DNA from: an uncultured bacterium
GTDB taxonomy: Bacteria > Krumholzibacteriota > Krumholzibacteriia > LZORAL124-64-63
Assembly (NCBI GenBank): GCA_903847545.1
Contig: CAINDZ010000024.1
Span: forward strand, 1 to 13,466
Reading direction: 5' to 3'
DNA: 13,466 bases
Each line of letters opens with the position of its first letter. Positions within the stretch are counted from its first letter, which is position 1. Below are positions 1-6,986 of the stretch, one piece after another. The notes under the pieces are model-generated. The model ran no database searches. It saw nothing but the letters and a program-made list of their open reading frames with translations, and was not told the origin of the DNA. A program made the position numbers and the translations under genes.

Positions 1-569
1 AGGCTCTCGCCGTTCTCGGCCAGCGACGGCGCGTTGGATGCCGCGCTGCCGAGGCCCGCCGCGATCGAGCCCGGGAAGGCCTCGACCATCTCGGGCACGG
101 CGTCGGGTGCCAGTCCGTCCTCGTACAACTCGAGGTCCGGCGCGCGCCCGTAGGCCGTCTGGAACTTCGAGCTGCCCGCCAGCGCCACGACGATGGTGTC
201 GCCGGCTGCAATCGAGAACCCGGCCGGGAAGCGCGCGTGGAAGTCGCTGAAGGCGCCGCCGCCCGCCGTGGCGGTGGTCGGGTTCGCCTCGGCGATGCGC
301 CAGTAGTACTGGCTGTTCGTCGTGAAGGTCCCGTCGGTCAGATAGTACTGGCCGAGATCGATCGCCGCAGCGGTCGGGTTGTAGATCTCAACGAACTCGC
401 TGGCTGCGCGCGGGGCGACCGCGTCGAGCGTCTGGACTTCGGAGATGACGAGGTGGTCAGCCACGGCCTCGGGAGCCGCGAGCGCCGCGTTCGCCAGCGC
501 GCAAGCCGCCAGCAACACGACCGGCAGCCACCGCCACGACGGCGACGATTTCCTGCAAAGACTCGACAT
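1..569 (-). CDS. Exported lamin-tail-domain protein (5' part, truncated by window)
   Basis: The minus strand is open from an ATG at 569-567 to the window edge (189 codons seen). The N-terminus is a clear export signal: basic residues (RKSSPSWRW), a hydrophobic core (LPVVLLAACALANAALA) and a probable signal peptidase I site near residue 31. LAAC at residues 20-23 also fits a lipobox, so a lipoprotein is possible. After it come HLVISEVQT, ASEFVEIYNPTAAAIDLGQYYL and a later DTIVVAL stretch, the pattern of a lamin tail domain (LTD): an Ig-like fold common in secreted bacterial proteins and often fused to nucleases or C-terminal sorting domains. The rest is outside the window, so the full function is unknown. 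An AAGGGAG ribosome-binding site lies about 8 nt before the ATG. It is transcribed divergently from the sulfatase-fold gene. Confidence 0.8.
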   Translation of the reverse strand, partial: MSSLCRKSSPSWRWLPVVLLAACALANAALAAPEAVADHLVISEVQTLDAVAPRAASEFVEIYNPTAAAIDLGQYYLTDGTFTTNSQYYWRIAEANPTTATAGGGAFSDFHARFPAGFSIAAGDTIVVALAGSSKFQTAYGRAPDLELYEDGLAPDAVPEMVEAFPGSIAAGLGSAASNAPSLAENGES

Positions 570-925
570 CGAACCACTCTCCCTTTCGAGGGTGCGGGAC
601 GGGATTCCCGAACGAACATGTCGCGAGGGGAGAGGCACAATAGCGCCGTGCGGGGCCCGATTCAAGCCGGATCGGTTGCGCACCGGCGCGACCGAGCCAC
701 GCCAGCGAACAGCACATGTCGTTTGGAACCGGCGCCCCGCAGCGCCGGAAATCCCAGAGGGAAAGTCGGTTGTCGCGACCTTGTGACGATTGCGCGCAGG
801 CGCGATCACGGCCCGTATTGTATAGTCCCGCGGACCCACGGCGCCGTACGCCCGGTGCGGCCGCCACCCAGGACCGGAAACCGTGTGCCTGCAGCCCGTT
901 AGGGCCGGGCACGGACGGAGCGAAC
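570..925. other. Divergent intergenic region, lamin-tail / sulfatase-fold genes
   Basis: 356 nt between two divergent starts. It holds the putative minus-strand promoter at 637-665 and, for the plus strand, an isolated TATAGT at 821-826 without a convincing -35. Open frames here run on from the downstream gene without codon bias or a good ribosome-binding site. I see no further gene, repeat or RNA. Confidence 0.5.
637..665 (-). promoter_or_regulatory. Putative sigma70-type promoter for the lamin-tail gene
   Basis: On the minus strand TTGAAT (665-660) and TATTGT (642-637) are separated by exactly 17 nt; each matches the -35/-10 consensus at 4 of 6 bases. Transcription would start near 630, leaving a leader of about 60 nt before the ATG at 569. 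Position and spacing are good; hexamer quality is moderate. Confidence 0.35.
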
Positions 926-2443
926 GTGCGCGACCCGTTTTCCCGCCTCACCCGCAGGCAGCGCTTGCTGTCGCGCGCCTGGCGCCTGCGCCGCCGCTTG
1001 GGCGGCCCGGCGCGACGGGACGCGGCGACGCCGGCCGGCGCCCCGGCCCACCTGCTGCTGGTGGGCGTCGACACCTTGCGGGCGGACCACCTGGGCTGCC
1101 ACGGCCACGTTCGACCGACCTCGCCGCGCCTGGACGCGCTGGCGGCCGCCGGCACGCGGTTCAGCGACGTCACCGCCCCCGCCCCCTGGACCCTGCCCTC
1201 GTTCACCGGCGCGCTCACGGCCGTGATGCCCGGCCTGCACGGCGCCTACCTGGGCGGCGACGTGCGCAACATGGACAAGCAGGCGCCCGGTCGCGTGCGC
1301 CCGGGTGTCGTGACGCTGGCGGCGCACCTGCGGGCGCAGGGCTACCGCACGGCAGCCTTCTACGCGAACCAGTTCTTCGCCTTCGGACTGGCCGAGAGCT
1401 TCGGCACGCACGCGTACCACAACCTGCCTGCCGAGGACATGCTGGCGATGGCGCACGACTGGCTGCGGCGCAACGCCGACCAGCCTTGCTTCTGCTTCGT
1501 GCTGGTCAACGACCCGCACGAGCCGACGACGCCGCCGTGGGACGACCTGACGCCGTTCCTGCCCTCGCCCGCGCCCACCGATGCGCAACTGGCCGAGCTG
1601 GCGCGCTGGGGCGGGCACGCTTGGCCGCACCTCGGCCGCGCCGGCGGCGCCGACGAAGGCGCGGTGCGCGCGGCGCTCGAGGTGAAGCTGGCGATCTACG
1701 ATGCGACGATCCGCCAGGTCGACCGCGCGCTGGGCCGGCTGCAGGACCGGCTCGCGGCCGACGGCCTGGCGGAGCGCACGCTGGTGTCGGTGTTCGCCGA
1801 CCACGGCGAGGAGTTCCTGGACCACGCCGCCTGGGCCGCGCGCTGGGACCATGACCCGCGCGGGCTGGCCGGCATCGGCCACGGGCAGAGCCACTTCCAG
1901 GAGCTGCTGCACGTGCCTTGGGTGGCCTGGGGCCCGGGCGTGCCGCGGGGCGTGACGGTCGAGGCACCGGCCTCGCTGCTGGACCTGTCGCCGACGGTGC
2001 TGGACTGGCTGGGCCTGCCGCCGCTGCCGCCGGCGTCGCGACCCGCCGGCGTGGCGCCGGAGCTGGCCGGCGCGCTGGTGGGCCGTTCGCTCGCGGCGGC
2101 CGCGGCGCGGCCGGACGGGGCGCTGCCCGGCGTGCCCCCGCGCGTGCTGCTGGCCGAGGCCATCGCCTACGGGCCCGACCTGGTGGCGGTGCGGCAAGGC
2201 AACTGGAAGCTGGTCGCCGCGCGGGACGGCCGCCCGCTGGCGCTGTTCGACCTCGCGACCGATCCCGGCGAGCAGCGCGACGTCGCGACGGACCACCCGG
2301 ATGAACTGGCGGCCCTGCGCGCCGTGGTCGACGCGTGGCGCGCCAGCGGCGCCGGCGCAAGCGAAACCGCCCAGGCTGCCCCGTGGGGCGACCTGGACGG
2401 TGTGGTGCGCGAACGCCTGCGCGATATGGGCTATTCCGAGTAG
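926..2443 (+). CDS. Sulfatase-fold hydrolase/transferase with Thr nucleophile
   Basis: 505 aa, alkaline phosphatase superfamily, sulfatase-like branch. I chose the GTG at 926 because GGAG sits 5 nt before it and the conserved domain starts soon after; the frame extends upstream but looks non-coding there. Visible motifs: LLLVGVDTLRADHLG with the metal-binding Asp at residue 49; APWTLPSFTG with Thr89 at the position of the Cys/Ser of C/S-x-P-S-R; FADHGEEF with Asp292/His293; and GIGHGQSHFQELLHVPWVAW, where His319 or His323 should bind metal. Classical sulfatases need Cys or Ser there, converted to formylglycine, followed by Arg. Here the motif is TLPSF, so formylglycine chemistry is not expected; Thr is the nucleophile in related lipoteichoic-acid-synthase and phosphoethanolamine-transferase branches. 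No signal peptide or membrane helix is visible, so a cytoplasmic enzyme is likely. Substrate unknown. Confidence 0.85.
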   Translation: MRDPFSRLTRRQRLLSRAWRLRRRLGGPARRDAATPAGAPAHLLLVGVDTLRADHLGCHGHVRPTSPRLDALAAAGTRFSDVTAPAPWTLPSFTGALTAVMPGLHGAYLGGDVRNMDKQAPGRVRPGVVTLAAHLRAQGYRTAAFYANQFFAFGLAESFGTHAYHNLPAEDMLAMAHDWLRRNADQPCFCFVLVNDPHEPTTPPWDDLTPFLPSPAPTDAQLAELARWGGHAWPHLGRAGGADEGAVRAALEVKLAIYDATIRQVDRALGRLQDRLAADGLAERTLVSVFADHGEEFLDHAAWAARWDHDPRGLAGIGHGQSHFQELLHVPWVAWGPGVPRGVTVEAPASLLDLSPTVLDWLGLPPLPPASRPAGVAPELAGALVGRSLAAAAARPDGALPGVPPRVLLAEAIAYGPDLVAVRQGNWKLVAARDGRPLALFDLATDPGEQRDVATDHPDELAALRAVVDAWRASGAGASETAQAAPWGDLDGVVRERLRDMGYSE

Positions 2444-2483
2444 GGGGCTATTCCCCTCAGGGCCGCCCCCGCGACGCGGCGCG

Positions 2484-3566
2484 TTAGCCCGCGACGTCCA
2501 CCGCGAGGTCGGCCACCGTGCGCGCCAGCTTCGCGAACGCCGCCTGCGCGGCGCTGCCCTGCACGCGCGCCGCGGGCAGGCCCGCGTCGCCGCCGGTGCG
2601 GATGGCCGGGTCGATGGGAATCTCGCCCAGCAGCGGCAGCCCGTACTGCGCCGCCACCTCGCCGCCGCCGCCCGTCCCGAAGATGTCGTGCTTCTGCGTG
2701 CACCCCGGGCAGATGAAGTAGCTCATGTTCTCGACGACGCCGAGCACCGGCACCTGCGTCTCACGGAACATGCGGATGCCGCGCCGCACGTCGGCCAGCG
2801 CCACCTCCTGCGGCGTCGTCACCATCACGATGCCCGACAGCGGCACCTGCTGGATCAGCGTCAGCTGCGCGTCGCCCGTGCCCGGCGGCATGTCCACGAC
2901 CAGGATGTCGAGGTCCTGCCACTGCACGTCCTTGAGGAACTGCTTGATGGCCGAGAAGACCAGCGGCCCGCGCCAGATCACCGGCTGGTCGGGCGGCAGC
3001 AGCAGGCCCATGCTGATGACCTGCAGGCCCATCGCCTGCACCGGGAAGATCTTGCGGTCGGCCGTGACCTCGGGCTGCTCGCGAATGCCCAGCATCGTCG
3101 GCACGCTCGGCCCGTAGACGTCGGCGTCGAGCAGGCCCACGCGGTGCCCGGCGTCGGCCAGCGCCAGCGCGAGGTTCACCGCCACCGACGACTTGCCCAC
3201 GCCGCCCTTGGCGCTGGCCACGGCGATGACCTTGCGCACGCCGGGCAGCTTCGCGCGGTCGGCGAACGGGTCGGGCGACTGGCCGTGCGGGCCGCGCGGC
3301 GCCTGCTTCGGCGGCGTGCGGTCGTCGACCGGGACCTCGACCGACTGCACGCCCGGCAGTGACGAGACGGCCTTCAGCACGTCCTGCCGCACCTGGGCGA
3401 TGGTCTCTTCCTTCTCGCTCGTGCGCACGACGGTCACGGTGACCTGGCCGCCGGTGACGACGATCTCGCCGATCAGGTTGATCGACACGACGTCGACGCG
3501 CGTGCCGGGCACCTTCACCTCGCGCAGGGCTGCCATCACGATCTCGGGAGTCAGGGACTGGGACAT
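2484..3566 (-). CDS. mrp: Mrp/ApbC (NBP35-type) iron-sulfur cluster carrier ATPase
   Basis: 360 aa, full length for the family. Residues 1-80 form the N-terminal DUF59/MIP18-like domain (LTPEIVMAALREVKVPGT). A deviant Walker A follows at 118-127 (SAKGGVGKSS, signature Lys120 and P-loop Lys125), then DADVYGPSVP, VVDMPPGTGD (Walker B) and a CPGC pair at Cys286/Cys289. In ApbC-type proteins these cysteines bridge a transferable [4Fe-4S] cluster across the dimer. Known role: ATP-dependent cytosolic carriage of Fe-S clusters to apoproteins. Start: ATG at 3566 with GAGGTG 6 nt upstream; the in-frame GTG at 3575 overlaps that site and is less likely. It lies 127 nt downstream of the STAS gene on the same strand and converges with the sulfatase-fold gene. 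Confidence 0.95.
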   Translation of the reverse strand: MSQSLTPEIVMAALREVKVPGTRVDVVSINLIGEIVVTGGQVTVTVVRTSEKEETIAQVRQDVLKAVSSLPGVQSVEVPVDDRTPPKQAPRGPHGQSPDPFADRAKLPGVRKVIAVASAKGGVGKSSVAVNLALALADAGHRVGLLDADVYGPSVPTMLGIREQPEVTADRKIFPVQAMGLQVISMGLLLPPDQPVIWRGPLVFSAIKQFLKDVQWQDLDILVVDMPPGTGDAQLTLIQQVPLSGIVMVTTPQEVALADVRRGIRMFRETQVPVLGVVENMSYFICPGCTQKHDIFGTGGGGEVAAQYGLPLLGEIPIDPAIRTGGDAGLPAARVQGSAAQAAFAKLARTVADLAVDVAG

Positions 3567-3693
3567 GCTCGTCACCTCGAAGGGCGCGCGGCGGCGCCGG
3601 TAGGCCGGGAGGATGGACCGCGGACGGGTGCGGCGCGAAGGGCCGGCCCGGCGTGTGCCTGACCGGCCCCGTCTGCGTCGCGCGCGATCGCGG

Positions 3694-4035
3694 CTACTGG
3701 TTGAACGAGGCCAGCGCCTCTTCGCACGTGGCGTACGTGTCGAAGACGAGCTTCAGCTGGGTCACGTTCAGGATGTTGTCGATGCGGTCGCTGACACTGC
3801 AGATCTTCAGGCGGCCGCCGTTCTTCTTCAGCGTATGGAAACCGGACACGAGGATGCCCAGGCCCGTCGAGTTCACCCACGTCACCTTGCTCAGGTCCAG
3901 GAGCACATCGACATGGCCGTCGGCGATCAGCGTCTTGATCTCGCCCAGGAAGCGCTCGTGGTCGGGGCCTCCCATGATCTTGCCGGCGAGCGCCAGCACG
4001 ACGACATCGCCTTGGACAGTCTGCTTGATGTTCAA
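3694..4035 (-). CDS. STAS-domain anti-sigma factor antagonist-like protein
   Basis: 113 aa, a single STAS domain over the whole length (SpoIIAA/RsbV type). Ser56 in VTWVNSTGLGILV corresponds to the Ser that partner-switching kinases phosphorylate. By family knowledge such proteins bind an anti-sigma/kinase in the unphosphorylated state and free a sigma factor or another target. No kinase, phosphatase or sigma factor is in the window, so the partner is elsewhere. The start is TTG (4035-4033): GGAGG lies 5 nt before it, no ATG or GTG is better placed, and the encoded NIKQTVQGDVVVLAL is the expected first strand. The rare start codon may hold translation down. Mrp follows after a 127-nt gap without a strong terminator, so co-transcription is possible but unproven. 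Confidence 0.9.
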   Translation of the reverse strand: MNIKQTVQGDVVVLALAGKIMGGPDHERFLGEIKTLIADGHVDVLLDLSKVTWVNSTGLGILVSGFHTLKKNGGRLKICSVSDRIDNILNVTQLKLVFDTYATCEEALASFNQ

Positions 4036-4080
4036 GTCACCCTCCTCGAAGTACCGGTCCGTCGACTACGGAACCACAGT

Positions 4081-4110
4081 ATGATAAAGTCCGGATGGGC
4101 GCATCTCCAA
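4081..4110 (-). promoter_or_regulatory. Putative sigma70-type promoter for the STAS gene
   Basis: On the minus strand TTGGAG (4110-4105) and TATCAT (4086-4081) are 18 nt apart. TATCAT matches the -10 consensus at 5 of 6 bases. The predicted start near 4074 gives a leader of about 39 nt with the GGAGG ribosome-binding site inside it. On the plus strand, TATGAT at 4080-4085 overlaps and could serve the divergent Memo gene, but I see no -35 for it. Confidence 0.4.
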
Positions 4111-4169
4111 ACCGGAATCGTCGCCGGATTCGCCGGCGCCCTGCCCGCGCCCCCGCCGGAGGCCTGCCC

Positions 4170-5063
4170 GTGACCGTCGTCCGCCCCGCCGTCCTGCCCG
4201 GCGCCTGGTACCCCGCCGACCCGGCCGCGCTGGCTCGCACGGTCGACGGGTTCCTCGCCGGCGCCGACCCGGACACCCTGCCCGTGGGCCGGCCGCGGGT
4301 CGGTGTGGCCCCCCACGCCGGGTACGCCTGGAGCGGCCCGGTGGCCGGGCGCCTGTACGGCCTGCTGACCGCCGTGCCGGTGCGACGACTGGTCATCCTG
4401 GCCCCCAACCACCGCGTGCGCCTCGGCCGGCCGGCCCTCAGCGGCGCGGCGGCCTTCGCCACGCCCCTCGGCCCGGTCCTGGTCGACACGGACGCCGTGG
4501 CGCGGCTGGCCGCCGGCGGGACGTTCGCCGTCGACGACCAGTCCCACCGCGACGAGCATGCGATCGAGATCCAGTTGCCCCTGGCGCAGCGTTGTTGGCA
4601 AGGGTCGTGCCCGGCGATCGTGCCGGTGCTGGTGCCGCGGCTGGAAGCGGCGCAGCGCGCCGCGGCGGCCGCGCAACTGGCCGAACTGTGCGATGCGGAC
4701 ACGCTGCTGCTGGTGTCGACGGACCTGACCCACTACGGCGCGGGCTACGGTTTCGTGCCGTTCAACACGGACATTCCTGCCGCCATCGAGCGCCTGGACA
4801 CGGGCGCGCTGCTGCGCCTGCTGGCGGGCGACGGCCCCGGCCTGCTGGACTACGGAAGGCAGACCGGCATCACCATGTGCGGGCTGGAGGCCGCGGCCCT
4901 GGCGCTTGGTTGCGGCGTGCCGCCCGGCCACCAGGCGGCGCTGCTGGGCTACGCGCGCAGCGGCGACCGCGATCAAGACTACCGGATGTCGGTGAGCTAC
5001 GCGGCGGCGCTGTTGACCGATGGCGCGTCGCCGCCGGGGACGCCGGCGGGAGGCACGCCATGA
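4170..5063 (+). CDS. amrB: Memo-family protein (AmmeMemoRadiSam system protein B)
   Basis: 297 aa, full length for the Memo family. Start: GTG at 4170 with GGAGG 7 nt upstream; a longer ATG frame from 4095 adds only an Arg-rich tail. The N-terminus VVRPAVLPGAWYPADP is typical. Candidate metal/active-site residues are His49 (APHAGYAWSG), His81 (PNHRVRLG), His188 (STDLTHYG) and Cys237 (TMCGLEAAA), plus QSHRDEHAIEIQLP. These match the His49/His81/His192/Cys244 set of human MEMO1 in order and spacing. MEMO1 is related to nonheme-iron ring-opening dioxygenases and reported to bind metal; the bacterial reaction is not settled. The stop overlaps the next start (ATGA), so the pair is translationally coupled. 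The radical SAM member often found with it is not in the window. Confidence 0.92.
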   Translation: MTVVRPAVLPGAWYPADPAALARTVDGFLAGADPDTLPVGRPRVGVAPHAGYAWSGPVAGRLYGLLTAVPVRRLVILAPNHRVRLGRPALSGAAAFATPLGPVLVDTDAVARLAAGGTFAVDDQSHRDEHAIEIQLPLAQRCWQGSCPAIVPVLVPRLEAAQRAAAAAQLAELCDADTLLLVSTDLTHYGAGYGFVPFNTDIPAAIERLDTGALLRLLAGDGPGLLDYGRQTGITMCGLEAAALALGCGVPPGHQAALLGYARSGDRDQDYRMSVSYAAALLTDGASPPGTPAGGTP

Positions 5064-5632
5064 GTGGAACCCCGGCGCCTCTGAACGCGGAGGAGCGCGC
5101 GTTCCTGCGCGAGCTCGCCGCGCGCGCCGTCGCCGCGGCTGCCGCCGGCGAATCGGCGCCCGACCCCGCCGGGGTGGCCCGCGAGCTGGGCGTGCCGCTG
5201 GTCGGCCGGCTGGCCGAGACCGGCGGCGCCTTCGTGACGCTGCACCGGGACGGCCGGCTGCGCGGGTGCATCGGCACCATCGTCGGGCGCGAGCCTCTGG
5301 CCGCGGCGGTCGCCGACAACGGCGTCGCCGCGGCGGTGCACGACCCGCGCTTCGCGCCCGTCGCACCTGATGAAGTGTCAAATCTCACGCTTGAGGTTTC
5401 GGCGCTCACGCCCCTGCGCGCGGTCGCGGGCCCCGGGGACATCGTCGTCGGGCGCCACGGTATCCTGTTGGAAAAGAACGGGCGCCACGCCGTCTTCCTG
5501 CCCCAGGTGGCCACCGAACAGGGCTGGGACCTGCCGACCACGCTGGCCCACCTGTGCCGCAAGGCGGGCCTGCCCGCCGACGCATGGCGCGAGGGCACGC
5601 GGTTTCACGTCTTCGAGGCGGAAGTTTTCTAG
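5060..5632 (+). CDS. amrA: AMMECR1-domain protein (AmmeMemoRadiSam system protein A)
   Basis: 190 aa, one AMMECR1 domain. The family hallmark LRGCIGT is at residues 67-73 with invariant Cys70. LTLEVSALTPL, HGILLEKNGRHAVFLPQV and TEQGWDLPTTLAHLCRKAGL are the other conserved blocks, and the C-terminus FHVFEAEVF is complete. The ATG shares ATGA with the Memo stop (5060-5063). AMMECR1 and Memo co-occur or are fused across bacteria, archaea and eukaryotes, which implies a joint function; the biochemical role of AMMECR1 is unresolved as far as I know. No signal peptide or membrane segment, so cytoplasmic. Confidence 0.93.
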   Translation: MSGTPAPLNAEERAFLRELAARAVAAAAAGESAPDPAGVARELGVPLVGRLAETGGAFVTLHRDGRLRGCIGTIVGREPLAAAVADNGVAAAVHDPRFAPVAPDEVSNLTLEVSALTPLRAVAGPGDIVVGRHGILLEKNGRHAVFLPQVATEQGWDLPTTLAHLCRKAGLPADAWREGTRFHVFEAEVF

Positions 5633-5661
5633 TTGTGACACACCCGGCGGGCGGCTATTTT
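5633..5661 (+). promoter_or_regulatory. Putative promoter of the sphingolipid operon
   Basis: TTGTGA (5633-5638) and TATTTT (5656-5661) are 17 nt apart, each 4 of 6 to sigma70 consensus, and start right after the AMMECR1 stop. TATTTTCG also resembles the Bacteroidetes-type -7 element (TAnnTTTG, one mismatch). The leader to the ATG at 5767 would be about 100 nt. It includes a small GGGG-TAA-CCCC dyad at 5685-5695 of uncertain meaning. Confidence 0.35.
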
Positions 5662-5766
5662 CGGCCTTCGCGTGTCAAGACGGCGGGGTAACCCCTTTAC
5701 CCTCGCTCGATTCTGTTTGCCTGAGACGTCGTCAGGGATGGCGCGTCCCGAGGAAGGCGGTTCCGG

Positions 5767-6954
5767 ATGGGCCTGCTCGACAAAGTCGGGAAGTTCCAGG
5801 TGGCCAGACAGCTGATGGCCGCTGACCTGTACAACTACTTCCGCGTGATCGAGTCCGCCCAGGAGAATACCGTCCGGTACAAGGGCAAAGAGATCATCAT
5901 GCTCGGCTCCAACAACTACCTGGGGCTGACCAACCATCCCAAGGTGAAGGAAGCCGCGCGCGCGGCCATCGCCAAGTACGGCACCGGCTGCGCCGGCTCG
6001 CGCTTCCTGAACGGCACGCTCGACATCCACATCGAGCTCGAGGAGAAGCTGGCGGCGCTGGTCGGCAAGCCGAAGGCGCTGGTCTTCTCGACGGGCTTCA
6101 TGGTCAACCAGGGCGTGCTCAGCTCGCTGGTCCAGCGCAACGAGTCGATCATCGTCGACCGCACCGACCACGCGTCGATCATCGACGGCGCCCGGCTGTC
6201 GTTCGCGGACGTGCGCAAGTACAAGCACAACGACATGGAGAACCTCGAGCTGGTGCTCCAGAACGAGCGCGAGCGGAACAAGCTGATCATCATCGACGGC
6301 GTGTTCTCGATGGAGGGCGACATCGCCCGCCTGCCCGAGATCATCGAGCTGGCCGAGAAGTACGACGCGGTCGTCATGGTCGACGATGCGCACGGCGTGG
6401 GCGTGCTGGGCGACCACGGTCGCGGCACCTGCAACCACTTCGGCCTGACCGAGCGCACGCACCTGATCATGGGCACGTTCTCGAAGTCGCTGGCCTCGGT
6501 GGGCGGCTTCATCGCCGCGGACGAGGACACGATCCACTTCATCCAGCACCAGGCGCGCTCGCTCATCTTCTCGGCGTCGATGCCCCCGGGCTCGGTCGCC
6601 TCGGTCTCGGCCGCGGTCGACGTGATGCTCGAGGAGTCGTGGCGGCACGAGGCCCTGTGGCGCAACAACGACATCATGCGCCAGCGCCTGGACGCCGCCG
6701 GCTTCGACACCGGCCCCAGCGAGACGCCGATCATCCCGGCGATCGTCGGCGAGGACATGACCGCGTTCATCTTCTGCCGCCGCCTGATCGACGAGGGCGT
6801 GTTCGTGAACCCGGTGGTCTCTCCCGCGGTCGAGCCGGGCAACGCCCTGATCCGCCTGAGCCTGATGGCCACGCACACCGAGGACGAGATCAACAAGGCG
6901 ATGGACATCATGGAGCGCGTCGCGCGCGAGATGGAAATCATCCCGGGCCGCTGA
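5767..6954 (+). CDS. spt: Serine palmitoyltransferase-like alpha-oxoamine synthase
   Basis: 395 aa, fold-type I PLP enzyme at the usual SPT length. Expected reaction: L-serine plus a long-chain acyl thioester give 3-ketosphinganine, the first committed sphingolipid step. Seen: GTGCAGSRFLNGTLDIH (substrate/PLP region), His135 in DHASIIDGARLSF (stacks on PLP), Asp207 and His209 in VDDAHGVG, PLP-binding Lys240 in GTFSKSLASVGG, and Arg363 in IRLSLMATHT (carboxylate contact in known SPTs). Long stretches, including NPVVSPAV and SLMATHT, match the Sphingobacterium SPT sequence as I remember it, closer than biotin-pathway BioF or Kbl. GGAAGG lies about 9 nt before the ATG. It is the first gene of four in one direction; no acyl carrier protein is adjacent. 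Kbl/BioF activity is the alternative, but the neighbours argue for SPT. Confidence 0.9.
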   Translation: MGLLDKVGKFQVARQLMAADLYNYFRVIESAQENTVRYKGKEIIMLGSNNYLGLTNHPKVKEAARAAIAKYGTGCAGSRFLNGTLDIHIELEEKLAALVGKPKALVFSTGFMVNQGVLSSLVQRNESIIVDRTDHASIIDGARLSFADVRKYKHNDMENLELVLQNERERNKLIIIDGVFSMEGDIARLPEIIELAEKYDAVVMVDDAHGVGVLGDHGRGTCNHFGLTERTHLIMGTFSKSLASVGGFIAADEDTIHFIQHQARSLIFSASMPPGSVASVSAAVDVMLEESWRHEALWRNNDIMRQRLDAAGFDTGPSETPIIPAIVGEDMTAFIFCRRLIDEGVFVNPVVSPAVEPGNALIRLSLMATHTEDEINKAMDIMERVAREMEIIPGR

Positions 6955-6986
6955 GCGCGCCCGCGAAACCGACCGAGGAGGACGGC

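Noticed and set aside
821..826. TATAGT as -10 for the sulfatase-fold gene
   Set aside because: 5 of 6 match, but no -35 at 16-19 nt and about 100 nt from the start; left as a remark.
237..902. Open plus-strand frame through the lamin-tail gene
   Set aside because: It is antisense to a clear signal-peptide plus LTD reading frame and has an Arg-rich, low-information translation.
716..925. 70-codon N-terminal extension of the sulfatase-fold gene from the ATG at 716
   Set aside because: No ribosome-binding site at 716, an Arg/Pro-rich composition without family similarity, and a good GGAG site for the GTG at 926.
2444..2456. GGGG-CTATT-CCCC hairpin after the sulfatase-fold stop
   Set aside because: Only 4 bp with no T-run; too weak to call a terminator.
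5685..5695. GGGG-TAA-CCCC dyad followed by TTT upstream of spt
   Set aside because: A 3-nt loop with a 4-bp stem and only three T; I could not support a terminator or operator call.
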